Of a stretch of DNA of 64,000 nucleotides, positions 32,926 through 45,604 are shown piece by piece. The stretch is from Amphibalanus amphitrite (taxonomy: Eukaryota; Arthropoda; Thecostraca; Balanomorpha; Balanidae). Under the pieces are notes generated by a model. That model was not told the origin of the DNA, did not search any database, and saw only the letters and a list, made by a program, of their open reading frames with translations. A program made the position numbers and the translations under genes. The stretch is taken from contig NW_024881982.1 in assembly GCF_019059575.1 (NCBI RefSeq), positions 1 to 64,000 of the forward strand. Direction: 5' to 3'. The number at the start of each line of letters is the position of its first letter. The stretch's first letter is position 1.

Positions 32926-35900
32926 TCAGTCCGAGTCCTGGACGTCGATCAGCAGCTCGGTCTCGGCCGGCGGCCCGCGGGCGGCTCCGTCCGCTCCCTG
33001 CTCGGGCCCTGTGTGGTCCCCCGGCTGCGGGCACGGCGGCTCCGGCTCAGCGGCCTCCTCCGCTGGCGCGGGGGACGACTCGCCGCTGTCCTCCCGGCCT
33101 GCCGGGCTCGGCTCGGCCCTGTCCTCCAGGCCAGGGCCCGGTGCGCCAACCGTCTCAGCCTGGAAGGGGTGGCACGGACCAATACCTTAGAACACTGAAT
33201 GAGTGGAACGATGAGCATTTGATCGTGGTATGACAGTTTGACGTTTGTGAAAAGCGATATTGTGCAATATATGTGTTCACATTATCGCTTTTCACAGAGC
33301 ATTTGATCATTCATATCATACAGTACGCACGTAAGCATTATTCAACAAACACGTTTGGAACAAAACTGAGACATTGCGGCAGCCGCAAACGGCCGACACC
33401 GGAGCGTTTTGGCCGGACTGTTCCGTTGAGCTTGTATCCCAGCGCCCGCCCTCTGGTCCGGCTGCTCACGTTTGTTCCGGCCGCCGTGATCACGGGCACG
33501 CCGAAGAAAGGGTTGGCCACCGACTTGCCGTCGGGAGTGACGCAGAGGGCGCTGCTGGGCGCCAGCAGCGTGGCAGGCACCTGCGGGGGGGGGGGGGGGG
33601 GGCTGATTACATCCAGCACGGCAGGCAGAACATTTACACCTCGTGCTGTCTACAGCACGGGAGGAAAGGTCATTGGACCCTACACCAGCCGTAGGCGGGA
33701 GTGAGGGAAGGACATTCCACCTCACACTGTCCACAGCGCAGTGCTCTGTACATCGTTCGAACGGGGAGGAAAGGACCTAAGGATCTACCCCCACCCGGTC
33801 CGTGGTACATACTCGCTGCTCAGTGCTGGTCAAATTCTAAGGATTCTCGACAGCGACACTCGGCTCTGGCAGGCTCCTGTGGGGGGGGGGGGGGGGGGGG
33901 CGCGCACTTACGTGGTCGTCCAGTTGGGAGTTTCCGAACAGGGGGTTGTCGAAGGAGCGCGGCGCCTTGGGCGGGGCGGCGGCGGGTGGCGCGGCGGACC
34001 CGGTGTCGGGCTCGCTGGAGCCGGCGGTGTGGACCGAGGCCGAGTCGTGCGCAGAGTCCAGCTCCTCCACACGCTGGCCCAGCTCCACCTGCGGCGGCCA
34101 GAGAGCCAGTGGTAACGGTGACGATACGCCGCCGGCTGGCTCACTGCCAGGACGGGGGAGGGCAGCGCAGACAGACTATCGGGACACTACCATTAGGTCA
34201 GTGAAGAACTTTCATACTTGTGCATTCCTGGCGAAAAGTTATTTGGCACAAGCTTGGCTGTGCGTAGTTTACAGAAGATGCTTAATTGATTACACATATT
34301 ACAACGTAACACTTGAGCCATGAGCCCGCCTGCCCTGTCTGGCAGACGCAGCTGGTCGCACTACCCCCTGGCTCTGGCTCTGTACGCCCGCGGAGAAGAC
34401 TGACTCGCCTCTGAGCCGCACGTGCTGTTGCGGAACCTGGCGAAGTGGAAGGGCGCGGCGGCGGCGGCGGCCAGCCGGCGGCGCACGGCGGGCAGCTGGC
34501 CGGCCAGCGCGGCCGCCCGCTCCGCCACGTGCCACTGGGATGGCGGCGGCGGCAGACGGAGCCGCTCCCTGCTCGGCAGACTCACACTGCCGCACACGGC
34601 GCAGACGGGTCAGCCGTGGGGCGGCAGAACTACACCACTCAGCACGGCAGAGGTGTGCAATAACAACCGTTCGAGAGGCAGTGACGGGACGGTAGCACAG
34701 GGGGGGGGGGGGGCATGCTGGTCCACCAATCAGGTATCGCTGCGGATAGTGGACTTGGCGATGCACACGATCACAACAGGAACTAAAAAACGGCTCGCTT
34801 CTGTGAACAAACGGGTAGTGCGCGTGGCAACAGTTCACTATAGATAACCATATACCAACTGCCTGTCCGCATACACCAGCTGGCTGTCTGGGGGCCACTG
34901 ACCGTTTGGTCCTGACGGCCCAGACGAGCAGCGCGGCCACCACGGCCAGGACCACGGTGGCCAGCACGGGCCCGGCGGCCGACCGCCCGCCGCCGGCGCC
35001 CCCGCCGCCGGTCAGCGCGGCGTGCCGGGGCCCGGAGACGTGCACCTCCGGCCCGGACATCCCCGGCTCGGCTGCACAGACACGGATGGGGAAGACAGGA
35101 GAGGCATACGTCAGTCACGACGGCTGAGACGGGGAGATGAAAACTTGTGAGTTTAAATATGGCTAAAAAAACTATTATCAGACAAATATATCAAGCCTAT
35201 ATCAATAACATTAATAACATCAAGCCTACGAAGCCGCACAGGGGTTAACTATCACGAGTCCGGTGGCGCAGTTTGTCCCACCACCCCACTGCCGAGCCCC
35301 CGCAGCTCGTCCGTGCCCACTGACCGGCCAGCCGGTCGGCCAGCTCCCGGGCCAGGCGCGCGCTGTCGGTCCGCTCCGTCTGCGCGTCCACCAGCACGGC
35401 CTGCAGACGGCCGGCGTGGGTGGCCGAGACGTGCCAGCGCACCGCGCCCGAGCCGCGGAGCTGCCGCACCAGCCGGCGCAGAGCGGCCGCCGCCGCGGGC
35501 CGCCCGGCGCTCGGTGTTACCCGCACCACGGCTCCTGGGGCGGGGCGGGGCGGGACTCACGGTCAGAGGGCGGGGAGGGAGGCGGGGCGAGCAGCGGGCA
35601 CATCCGGACGGATGGCGGTGGCTATGTGCCGGCGACTGATGGGAGGGACACACGGCCAGGTCATCCAGCCATTGATGGACCTAGTGGGAGGTAGAATACA
35701 GAATGTCAGACGTCAGTGTCACCGACAGACCGATAAAACACGGCGGTTAAAGAACTGAAAACCGCCAACATCAGACTATCTCCTATCAGCTATCATTACA
35801 CTACACAGGTGCCACGTCTACATCAATTAGTGGTGACCTCGCGGCTGTCCCCTACCCGCCGCCCGTGGGCCGTGGCCCACCTACACAGCATCACTGATGG

Positions 35901-38900
35901 TCGGAGTCTGTTCGGTCGCTCACCGCACATGGGACAGCAGTGGCCGACTGGCTGCACAGGGTCGCTGCACGGCGCCTCGCCACACTCGGTGGCCGCGCAG
36001 ATCACCGAGAGCATCTCGGGGCGGTCGTTACCGCACGCGCACTCCTGCCAATAACACAAAAATGCTCAGCCGGAAAATACGCGTACGGTCACCCCTACAG
36101 AAAAATGGAGGGCACTCAGCCCCCGCAGCAGCACGAGAGAGCAAAAATGAAGGAATACAAAGGCAAGAAAATAGGTGGCGATGCCTGAGGAAGCATGAGG
36201 AACGTGCTGCACACACCGGGATCGTCCAAACGAGGAGCTTCCTGTCAGACATGGGCACGGATCCCAGACGACCAAACACGAAAATCAAAATGACCACTAG
36301 ATTAGTGGTCTTAAAGCGTGGAATTATTGTGGAAAACATAGCTAATAGATGCCTCTCAACGAACCAACTATTTTGCATTCCCTCAGTGCTTACAGTTTTC
36401 AGAAAATCCCTCAAGATCCATCTCGGATCCACGATCACGAATCATGGATCCGAGATGGATCTTGAGGGATTTACTCAGAACTGTTAACTCTGAAGGAATG
36501 CAAAAAAGTTGGTTCATTGAGAGGCTTCTATTAGCCATGTTTTCCATCATAATTTCATGCTTGAAGACCGTCAATCTAATGGCCATCTCGATTTCCGTGA
36601 TTGGTTGTCTGGGATCCGTGCACATGTCTGCTTCCTGTTTCAATTCTAAGCAGGAATAATCACTTTGAGGTTTAAGAGCCTATCGTCTCCACATTACAGC
36701 ACTGCCTGATTACAGAGAAGCTCTCTTATTTAATCGAGCGCTAGAGCACGGTGAGCAAAGCAACAGAACTACCGTAATGGCGGTCTGTGAGTAGTGAGTA
36801 CCCAACTACCCACCCACGCGCCGCGGAGCTGCGTCTGTACCGCGGCCTTCGCTGACTCCCATGATGTCGGTACGCACTCCCATGCAGCTGCGCTGTGGCT
36901 CACCTCTATCCCGCAGGCTCGGCCGACTCCCGTAATGTTGAAGCCGGCCCGCACGTCAAACAGGGACCTGCCGACGGTGGTGTTTCGGAACGTCCGAAAC
37001 CGCGCGGTGTCCATCGCCTGGAACCGGGGGCGGGGGGGCGCGGCGTCATCTCACTGTGCGCTGGTCGGCAGCAGGGGCCGCCGGGCGCAGCGGACCGACA
37101 GTCGGACACCAGGGGTCACTGCTGAGCGGGATCAGCTGAGCGGTAACAGCGAATACACGTCTCCTCTCCTTAAAAATGACTGGAAGAAAAGTTTATCTGT
37201 ACAGTATTCAGGCATTACATCAACCACTCTTACCCTTCCTAACGCCCGTGCACCCCCCGAGGACAGGAGACGTGTAAGCCTATAGCGCTCCTCTCCTCCC
37301 CCTCGGCAGGGACTCACGTGCGGTCCGACTCTGAGGGCGCTCACGGTGACGGCGCGCTGCACCTGTACCCGGTAAGTGATGTTCTCCGGGAACCGGACCG
37401 AGTCGCCGCCGCTGGCACACGGCACACGCTCCGAGTGCGGCACCGGCGACGGGCGCGCCGCCTGGCGCCACGAGCCGGCGTCCATCCAGCGCGCCGCCGA
37501 GCCGCCGAACTGCACCGTGCTGCCACCTGGGGAGCGGGGGGAGAAACAGGCGGTCGGGTGGCCGAGGCGGGTACAGTGTGGGAATGGTCACCTTGTTGGT
37601 ACTGTGGGATTGTCACATTGTTAGTGAGCGAGATGAAGTAGTGGTGACTGGTGCGACCGCCACCACACACAGATCGGGACGAGACTACATGTGAAATTTA
37701 ATATCGCTGACGGAGCGAGATGCTGCCATCTACAACGCACAATGCATCAATCACACCCATCAGTGAGCTACCTCCCGCACGCTGGTGCCATTGAGACATG
37801 TCATGTGTGTTTTTTTCACATCAGATTCAGCACCCTGTTCACAGCCCATACGGCGGATCGGTGGGTCTCAGCTCTCACCAGTGCCGCGGCAGCGACTGTC
37901 GGCCGGGGCTGGCCGGTCGGCGAAGGCGACGGACGCGCCCTCCCCGAGGATGATTTCGCCGTTAGTGGGCAGCACCATCGTCCGGGCCTCGAACTGTTCG
38001 TGCAGGTAGACCTGAAGAGGAGTAGTGGAACCGTCAGAATCGTCACAGACGGCCATTTCAAACGTAGTGTATAATCATATTCCCAAGTGCATCGGAAGAG
38101 AGCCAAGACGACCGAGGAGTGAGGACACGGCCCCAGAGTTCAGCAGGTACTCAGTTCTCACCGCCAGACTGTCGGGCAGGAGGGCCACCTGGCCAGCGCA
38201 CGGCCGCCGACCGCCCAGCCAGTCGCGCTGCGAGTCCATGCTGAGCTGGCGGCCCCACACCTTCAGCGAGGCGCAGACCGGCGCCGGCACCAGCGCCGCT
38301 GAAACACGATACCGGGTGCGGGGGAGAGCGGACGGTCAGTCTACACTCTACGACATATAACTGAGGGATATTTCATTAACCGTCACTTGTTAAAAGCGCG
38401 ATCGGTCATTCCATGGTGTAGGTAGGCATCTCAGGGGATTCACGAAATATGCTATACCTACACATGATTTAAGACTTGCTCCTTATTACAAGATAGGCAA
38501 ATTCGTCATTTACGGGGAGTCGGGGACACCACGCGCCCTGTTAACCCTTGCCGGCCGAGGGGGGCGGGGGCGGGTGCCGCCCCCCATAGGGTTTTTTCGC
38601 GATAGCTCCGAACCCGCTGGCGATAGAGAGCTGAAACGTGGCATACCTGACCTTTGATTCAAGCCGGATCTTTTAACACCAACCGCATTTTCAGGTCAGG
38701 TCAGGTCACTGACCTATGACGTCATAAGTGAACCTCTGCACGGTCTTCAGATGTCGCAAATTCGCAACGCCCTCACTGCCAGAGGAGATGTCACAGGGAA
38801 ATGAAACTTGCAGGGTCTAGTATCCATTATGAGTCCCACAACTTGTATATCTCGGATTTTTCCTAAAGGTCATATGAGGTCAGGCCATTTTCGTGACCTC

Positions 38901-40205
38901 ACCATTATAAGTCAATGGGGAAAAATGAAAACTGCTATTCTGGCGCCGGGAACGATCTCCAACTATCTCAAGCACACATAATCGTGATTTGATGCACTCC
39001 TTGCAAGGTTAGATGCGTCACTTTTGCAATTTTGACCTTGCGTGACGTCATTTATGACGTCATCAAGGTCGTATTAGTTTTTCGTCAATAACTCTTGATC
39101 AAATTGAGCTAGCGAGTCGGGAAAGCCACCAATGGACTCAGGAAGACCTGCCGAATCGAATGATATGCGACATGACATCTTTCGACCAACTTCGTGACCT
39201 GGGTGTGCTGACCTGACCTTGACCTGAGGTCAACACCCTAAGTTGACCTGACCCGAACAAAAAGTATATCATTCGACGCGCCTGAGCGAGGCGAACACGA
39301 TGCTGCCAAAATCGCGGCTCTGCGGCCGTTTTTTGCGAAGTTATTCACCAAAAACTGAACCGTACCTTGGGGCACTTGACCTGACCTCAGAGGTCACCGG
39401 TTGACCTAGGACCTTAAAATCGGATACCAATCTCTGCGTCTCGTAACGGCGCACACGCTCGTTTTTTTCCGCGACGCGCTAGCTCCACCAGGGGCGAAAC
39501 GGCGAGGGGGGTCTTACCGGCCCCCTCCCCCCCCCCCCCCGGCCGGCGCGTATGTAGAAAACCAATAGGTCCGGCGAGGGTTAAATGAAACGCATGACAC
39601 ACATACTTCCCTTTACTTCCAAGCAGGGTGACGAAAAAATTAGATAATGACAAGAGATTGTTTTGAAACCTGTTCTTCGACGGAAAGCGTAGGATGGCAT
39701 TTGGAGGATTTGCCTCTCCCGCATCGTCCAAAATTGACGAAAAGCCATCTTTTCTCGGTTATCGGTTTAGATAAAACTAAACAACTTTGAAAAATGAATT
39801 GTTTTACACTGCATTGCAACGCCAGGGGAAGTACCCCGCGGAACGGGGGGGGGGGGTGACAGGCGAGTAACGCCCATGAACCCACTGTCAGTCGCTGATC
39901 CCTGTTCAGCGAAGTTTACAAAAGCGTGGTGCAGGGCGTCGCCGATGGTCAGTTTGGCATATCAAATCGAATTAGGTTGCGTGCACGGTGCAAAATGCTA
40001 CCGTTCATATCTAAATGGCTTCAGTCTTTACCTGCAGGAATTAGTAAAAATACTTTTCACCCGAACTATAGGATCAACATTGCGCCCGAGCCGGATCCGG
40101 ATTCTGCGGAGGAATTATATAAAGATAGGCACAATTACTTGGGGCATCCGGACCTGCTGCCTTACCTGATATCAGCAGCAGTCCGGCCAGCGTCACGCAC
40201 GACAT
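32926..40205 (-). CDS. AMN: Amnionless homologue, 12 exons, endocytic co-receptor
   Basis: Exons, in transcript order: 40205-40166, 38298-38162, 38011-37879, 37526-37318, 37017-36904, 36044-35924, 35534-35325, 35071-34903, 34586-34409, 34088-33912, 33580-33470, 33159-32926. Together they make 1833 nt, 610 residues, with all intron phases agreeing. In animals amnionless anchors cubilin and carries it to the surface for endocytosis. Residues 1-23 are a signal peptide. The ectodomain shows family landmarks (KVW..., RRPCAG, VLPTNGEIILGEGA, SERVPC). A von Willebrand C-like cysteine module spans about 212-252 (QPVGHCCPMCG). A membrane helix lies at about 355-374. The cytoplasmic tail holds FDNPLF (483-488) and VANPFF (517-522), matching the two FxNPxF endocytosis signals of the family. 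It is longer than human AMN (453) mainly in the tail. Ten introns are GT-AG; intron 9 appears to use a GC donor (GAG|GCGAGT), so the end of exon 9 is the least certain boundary. Large introns hold transposons. Confidence 0.93.
36245..36631. mobile_element. Palindromic MITE in AMN intron 5, 6-bp target duplication
   Basis: A 387-bp near-perfect palindrome (two arms of about 190 bp meeting near 36434 at GGATCCACGATCACGAATC-ATGGATCC). Its ends (GCAGACATGTGC.CGGATCCC on the right) match those of the 2.2 kb element at 1388-3612. TTCCTG flanks it at 36239-36244 and 36632-36637. Same family, different build. Confidence 0.83.
38545..39580. mobile_element. 1.04 kb TTAA-flanked element in AMN intron 1
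   Basis: Ends CCCTTGCCGG and complement of CCCTCGCCGG, flanked by TTAA (38541-38544, 39581-39584). Each end has G/C runs. The interior contains TGACGTCA-type sites and TGACCT words. Related partial copies: 5946-6925, 30641-30860, 49560-50130, 53800-54200. Confidence 0.87.
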
Positions 40206-41484
40206 CCTCTTACCGAGCGCTCACGCACAGCCAGGAAGGCCCCGCTCGAAACTTTACGAACGCCGCGACCGGACACCGGCCACTCAACACTGGCACCGGG
40301 CTATAAAGGATGCGTGGCGCTAGGCATAGAACAGAGAATAGGCACATACGCAATGAGCACTAGGCGTCGAGCCCTTGACTCGCGGCACTGGGCCGATCAC
40401 TGTGTGGAGTCCTGGCGCGGACCACTGTGTGCACGGAGAGCAGTTTGCTGCGCGCTGGCTACGTGTGTCGTTCACTGAGACCGGTGGCGCGGTGGTGGGC
40501 GGCGTGGGTGACTGCCGTAGCCAGCGAGATCGGCACGCGGTCCCCCGTAATACGATATGAGGCCGCGCGGCGGTGACGGACGGCACACGGCGCGGGCCGG
40601 CACCAGCCGCTGGACGGCCTCACTGCACCGGCCAGAGTCAGAGTCGGAGCCGCAGCGAGCCGAACCGCAGCCGTACTCGGACTCTGGGACCGACGGCACG
40701 GGTTAACGGGCACATACATATGGTCGGTACGGACTGACAGTACGGATTGACGATACGGATGGTCGATACGAATTGACGATCCGTATACCTATTGTCGGAA
40801 CAATCATGGGTTGACGGCACGGGATGACGACGACAGCACGAATTAAAAGGACCGAAAGCATAGGGCTCGTGGAATGGACTGGCGGCCGACAATTGCACTT
40901 CGCTGCCCGAAACTAATGGTATCAAACAACAGGTGCGGAATATCATGGACTTGTTTCGCATATGAGAAAAACTCGATGTGGTTATGAATGGGAAAGTCAA
41001 ATCTCTTTAATCACACTCTGAAAATAAGTAAAAAGAATACAAATACACAATGATAAAGCTACGGAAGTTCTTGTAATCTGAAACAAAACGGCGAATTTCG
41101 CGCCGCGCCGCCGTGTGCGCGTCAGTCGGTACGCTTAGGTATGACAATGTGTGACCTAGGTACACTATAGGTAGTGTAGGTACTTAAAGATAGGTAGGGT
41201 ACTAGACGCAAGACCTACAAAAATAAGGAACTGAGGAATTATGGCGGTCGAGATAACAATTTCAGCCCCATGGATCATGAAATTGGCATCGAAATGCAAA
41301 GGATGCGATGCGCCTCATGTAGCTCTTCATGAGTTTGACTGCACAAAGAAAACTATACGATCATAGGTATTGGGACAAATACCGTACCTACCTACCAAGA
41401 AGAAAGTACAACACATCCGATCAGGCATGATAAAAGAAAGCCTCCATCTGTTTACCTACTTTAAGGTACCATACATTAGCTACA
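40206..41484. promoter_or_regulatory. Upstream region of AMN, GC-rich to about 40700
   Basis: Directly upstream of the AMN start. 40360-40700 is CpG-rich, compatible with a promoter or 5' leader. 40700-40800 has short tandem words of ACGGATTGACGAT type. 40800-41484 is AT-rich and unassigned. Confidence 0.35.
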
Positions 41485-41488
41485 TTAA

Positions 41489-42921
41489 CCTGCGCCCCGT
41501 AGGGCTATCAAAGGACCATATTAGCCGTTTTCACGACGGGCTATCCGACGAATGCACCTGATTTGACCAAATCTGCATCTAACTAATTTCTTTTACAGCA
41601 AATATCTTCATTTTATGAATTAATTTCAGTGTTTTAATCGATGATGCTCTCTGATAATATGACAAAGCAGGTATATAAGCAATTAGTGCAACCCTAGCTG
41701 ATAGCTGCTAAGAGACACACTGAACCTGATTTGACCAAATCTGCACCTAATCTGTACCAGATGTGCACCAAATGTGTACCAGATGGCCGTCGTGAAAACG
41801 GCCCTACCCGTAAGGGGAAGGGGGCGTTTCGGCCGTCCTAAGATCTCGGAAAGTTACCGGCCGATTTTCAAAACTCAGACGGTGTTCGATAGCCCCACCG
41901 GAGAACTACCTTGTGACCCAATTTCACTGGCCTCGGTCCAACCGATGACGTCACAGGTCAGGTCAAAGGTCGGATTTTCACGGTTTACAGGCATTTCAAG
42001 AAATGTGTTGTAAAATCGAGTTAAAGGCATGCTTTTGAAAACCATTGGTAAATTATTGTTCGTCAAACAAATATTTTGCTAGTTGAGGTCACTGATACCA
42101 GGTCAGGTCACAAAGGTCAGGTCACTGAGGGCAACAATATGAAAATGTCGTGTGAGTTTCATGGTCCATTTTACACGATAAATGCGATTATGTGGGTCAG
42201 GCGACCTTTGGGGTCAGTTTAGGTTATGTTCTGGTGAAAATCAGGTAAAGTCAGGTCAAAATAGGTCAAATTTCAAAGTTGATATTTTGCATAAAATGGG
42301 TAACGATTCGATGCAGCTCGTCACAAAGAGTCTAATGGGGTCTTTGTGTTGCACTACGTGGCCTAGAATCGCTGAAAATTGAGTTTGAAAATTAGATGTC
42401 ATCAATTTTGCACAGTTTTTTTCGCTATAAATTGGCCAAAAAGAGGTAGGTATCAATCTCAAATTTGCGATGTGGATAGAACACGGTAGGGACTATCATA
42501 TGTATTCCGTTTTTGGAACTTCCATTTTTTGGGGGGATTTTTGGCTATTATATGCAAAAATAGGTACGTTTTTTAATCCAGAAAATTCACAAATACGAGA
42601 TAGCAGTTTATAGCCGTGTAAATCCTACACCTTTCATGACTACACATTTTTGTATACCTACAGTGTATCTTCAAAGCCATGTAGGCCTGACAGCTCTTCC
42701 CGCGAAACCTTTTTGGGTCGAGAATGGCAGAACATGACGTGATTGTGACGTCATTTGTGGCCAGCCTATCATAGCCTCTGGAAAAAATATTTTGTCACAA
42801 TGTGTAAAATTGATGCCCGGAAGGGTCCCGAAAGTTTGGTGACGATATCTGCAGTTGTTTAGGAGATATCCACGGAAAATACAGGGACGAGGCGTTTCAC
42901 CCTCCCCATACGGGGCGCGGG
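41489..42921. mobile_element. TTAA-type element with a nested small MITE
   Basis: Ends CCTGCGCCCCGTA (after TTAA 41485-41488) and complement of CCCGCGCCCCGTA at 42921, followed by TAAC, so the right TTAA is altered. The right 200 bp (from about 42720) strongly resembles the interior of the TA-flanked MITEs (TTTGGTGACGATATCTGCAG block), showing shared modules. A small element sits at 41524-41804. Confidence 0.75.
41524..41804. mobile_element. Small MITE with GCCGTTTTCACGACGG ends
   Basis: Exact 16-bp inverted ends GCCGTTTTCACGACGG and complement, each next to TA, inside a TTAA-type element. Repeats of TGACCAAATCTGCA lie inside. Probably a Tc1/mariner-like MITE. Confidence 0.6.
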
Positions 42922-43112
42922 TAACACATCTAACTAATTGTGAGACTTGCCGCTAATGACAGTAGCAGAGTCAGTGACTCAGAACTCAGAAGGCGCGTTG
43001 TGAGGGTTCGCGATGCATGTGACAATGAATCAAACTAAAATAACTCTGAATAGATACGTGAAGAATCATTGACCTTTTCCTCGAAAATGTAAAAACAATG
43101 CCAAAAGTTATA

Positions 43113-45604
43113 GGGTGAATAGGTCAAAAACGCCCCCATTAAGCGCGAAACCTTCTGACACTCAACCCAACCCAGATTACTCAAAGCTTTGGGCACCATC
43201 ATGTAGCTCATTCTTTTTACTACGCTTTGAGACCAAGAAAAGACACTTGCGTGTGGTATTTAACCCCCCAAAAAGGTTTCCGCATACCCTTACAAAAGGG
43301 CGTTTTGCCCCACACCCTGGGTAATACGCCCACACCCATGTGCAAAGCGCCCCCACCCCATCCATCAACAGAAAATGATGAACATGGTAGAACTTGACGT
43401 CATTCTGACGTCATTTGTGGTCAACCTATCATAGCCTTTGGAATAAAATGTTGTTGCAATGTGTAAAATGGATGCCCGGAGGAGTCCTGAAAGTTTGGTG
43501 ACGATATCTGCAGTCGTTTAGGATATATCAGCAAAAACGGACAGGGGCCCAGTTTCACCAAGCTCTGTTTGGGGTAGTTTCGGCGAAACTACCCCAAACC
43601 AGTTTCACCAAATGGGGTAGGTTCTGATTGGCCACTTCCAAACTACCCCATGGGGCAGTTCTTATTTTACCCCAAATTTGCCATGCAAACAGATGCTCAC
43701 GGTCCGTGAGCATCTGAACAAGCCAATCAATCAGCTGTTTGCCGGCAATTCTACCCCAAATATCCGACCAAAATTACGGCTGACATTCGTGGGGTAATCT
43801 GTGAATATGATACGAATTGTGAGCAATAATTGACAGTAAAATAGTAATAAGAACATATTTTATTGAAGTCCAATCACCTGTCATGTTTGAGTATGCATTA
43901 TTCATAGCATAGGTACTTCAAGTTTCATCCAAATATTTTACTGCATGTAGCCTGCACCACCTATGCTTGTGATCTGCATTGCAACACCCAAAAGAAGCAT
44001 TATAGATGTCGCCCATAGCTGAATGCCAGGATTTTTACTTTTTTAACTATTAAAGGCTTTCCTTCAACAGTGACCTTGAATACCGGATGAGGAAGCCTTG
44101 AAATATAAACAATAAAAATGCACATTCTTCACGGTGGTTACATGCTGACGATGTGTCTTGTTGAAATGATCATAGTACTTCAACTTGTGTGATCTATTCA
44201 AATTATCATTCGAGGTATCTATATGCCTTACGGTCAATGTGCAAATATCCAGCAAATGTCAAGACGCTAACAACTGAAATAAAAATAAAAATGCCGTACC
44301 TAAATCAGCAAGAGAATGTCGTGCATACCTAGGTAATTCTCATTAGAAATAAAAAGCATATGGTGCAAGTAATTCGTAATAAGCAGTTGTTAAAAATACC
44401 AGGCCAAGTGGATTCGATACTTTCCATATCTATGTTTTTATTTTTGTCGCTGTTGTGCATATCTCAATAAAGTTGCGTTAAATGTGCCGTGCATCTGTAG
44501 GTACTGTATGTATTTTGTAATGCACATTAGAAATAAAAGCATCTGGTGCAAAACTAAAAGATTCGTAGTTAAAAGTCGTCAAAAATACCAAGCAAGGTGT
44601 ATTCGATACTAGTAAAACATGAAACATTCTAATTATAAAACTTAACATCTAATCTAATCTAAAACATCTAATTTAAACATCTAATGTAAACGTCAAATTT
44701 ACTAAAACACTAATTAATTTTAAAACATTCGATACTATTCTATAATAAAACATGCCATTGTTCTGTAACCTATCCATCAAGATTCGCGGTTGTGCATTGC
44801 ATTCCTTTCTCAATAAAGTTGTGAATCTTGGAAACTGAGGTGCCATTGTGCCATCGTTACCAAGGTGATTGGTAGACAAATACAAGAAGCCAAATCAAAT
44901 GTGTTCTTCATTTCACGCCGTCGTGAAATGAAATTCTCGACCAATCAAAACGTTCCGTTGTTTTGCTGATGCTGCTTGCTTAGCAAACATTCACAAGAGA
45001 CGCCGAAACTACCCCATGGGGGTAGTTTGAGCTGGTGAAACTGGATTTTACCCCATGGGGCAGAATGGAAATCTACCCCATGCCGAAATTACCCCACTTG
45101 GTGAAACTGGGCCAGGGAGAGGCCTTTTCGGCCCCGACCTACAGGGCGCTACCCTGCACTCTCACCACCGTGCAAAACGCCCCCCTTTCAGAAAACTGGG
45201 GGCGTCTTGCCCCATGCATCGAGTAGGCGTCTTTCCCCATCCACTCCATTTCCGGTCAACAAAATATTGACAAAAAACGCGCCACTAACGCCGCAGCATA
45301 ATAAATTCAACAGAATGACAATAAAACGCAGTTTGGAGTGATGTGCACAATAGCAAGTTTTGTGATATAAAGAGGGCATCAAAAGCTTAGGAATCTTCTG
45401 TAAAAACAACAAAAACAACACCCAAAACCAACATCAGCACCTACCCACGCTGCTCCTCAAGACGCAGAACCGGAAATAGAGAACTACGTAAACAAGCAGC
45501 TGACTGTTCTGAAAGACAGGATAAAACACCTATCCGTCGATAAGATCTACGATTTTTTTAGGGGAGGCGTTTAACCCAGGGGTGCGTTTTCCCCACAGTT
45601 ACCC
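43113..45604 (+). mobile_element. TA-flanked MITE, copy 2, split by a nested element
   Basis: Same ends as copy 1 (4447-5368), with TA at 43111-43112 and 45605-45606. Without the insertion at 43546-45113 it is about 924 bp. It sits in an older repeat whose uninterrupted relative is at about 48940-49060 (opposite strand). Confidence 0.86.
43546..45113. mobile_element. 1.57 kb element with GGCCCAGTTTCACCAA ends, AGG target duplication
   Basis: Perfect inverted ends GGCCCAGTTTCACCAA, flanked by AGG (43543-43545, 45114-45116). The empty site ACAGGGAGAGGCC is present in copies 1 and 3 of the host MITE. Subterminal palindromes of GGGGTAGTTT/AAACTACCCC lie at both ends. The interior is AT-rich and non-coding. 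A 3-bp duplication suggests a Harbinger-like family, though AGG is not the usual TWA. Confidence 0.87.

Noticed and set aside
36028-36659. Frames over the palindrome in AMN intron 5
   Set aside because: Both strands of a foldback MITE give mirror-like frames (for example SWFVERHLLAMF on one arm and SWFIERLLLAMF on the other); it is not coding.
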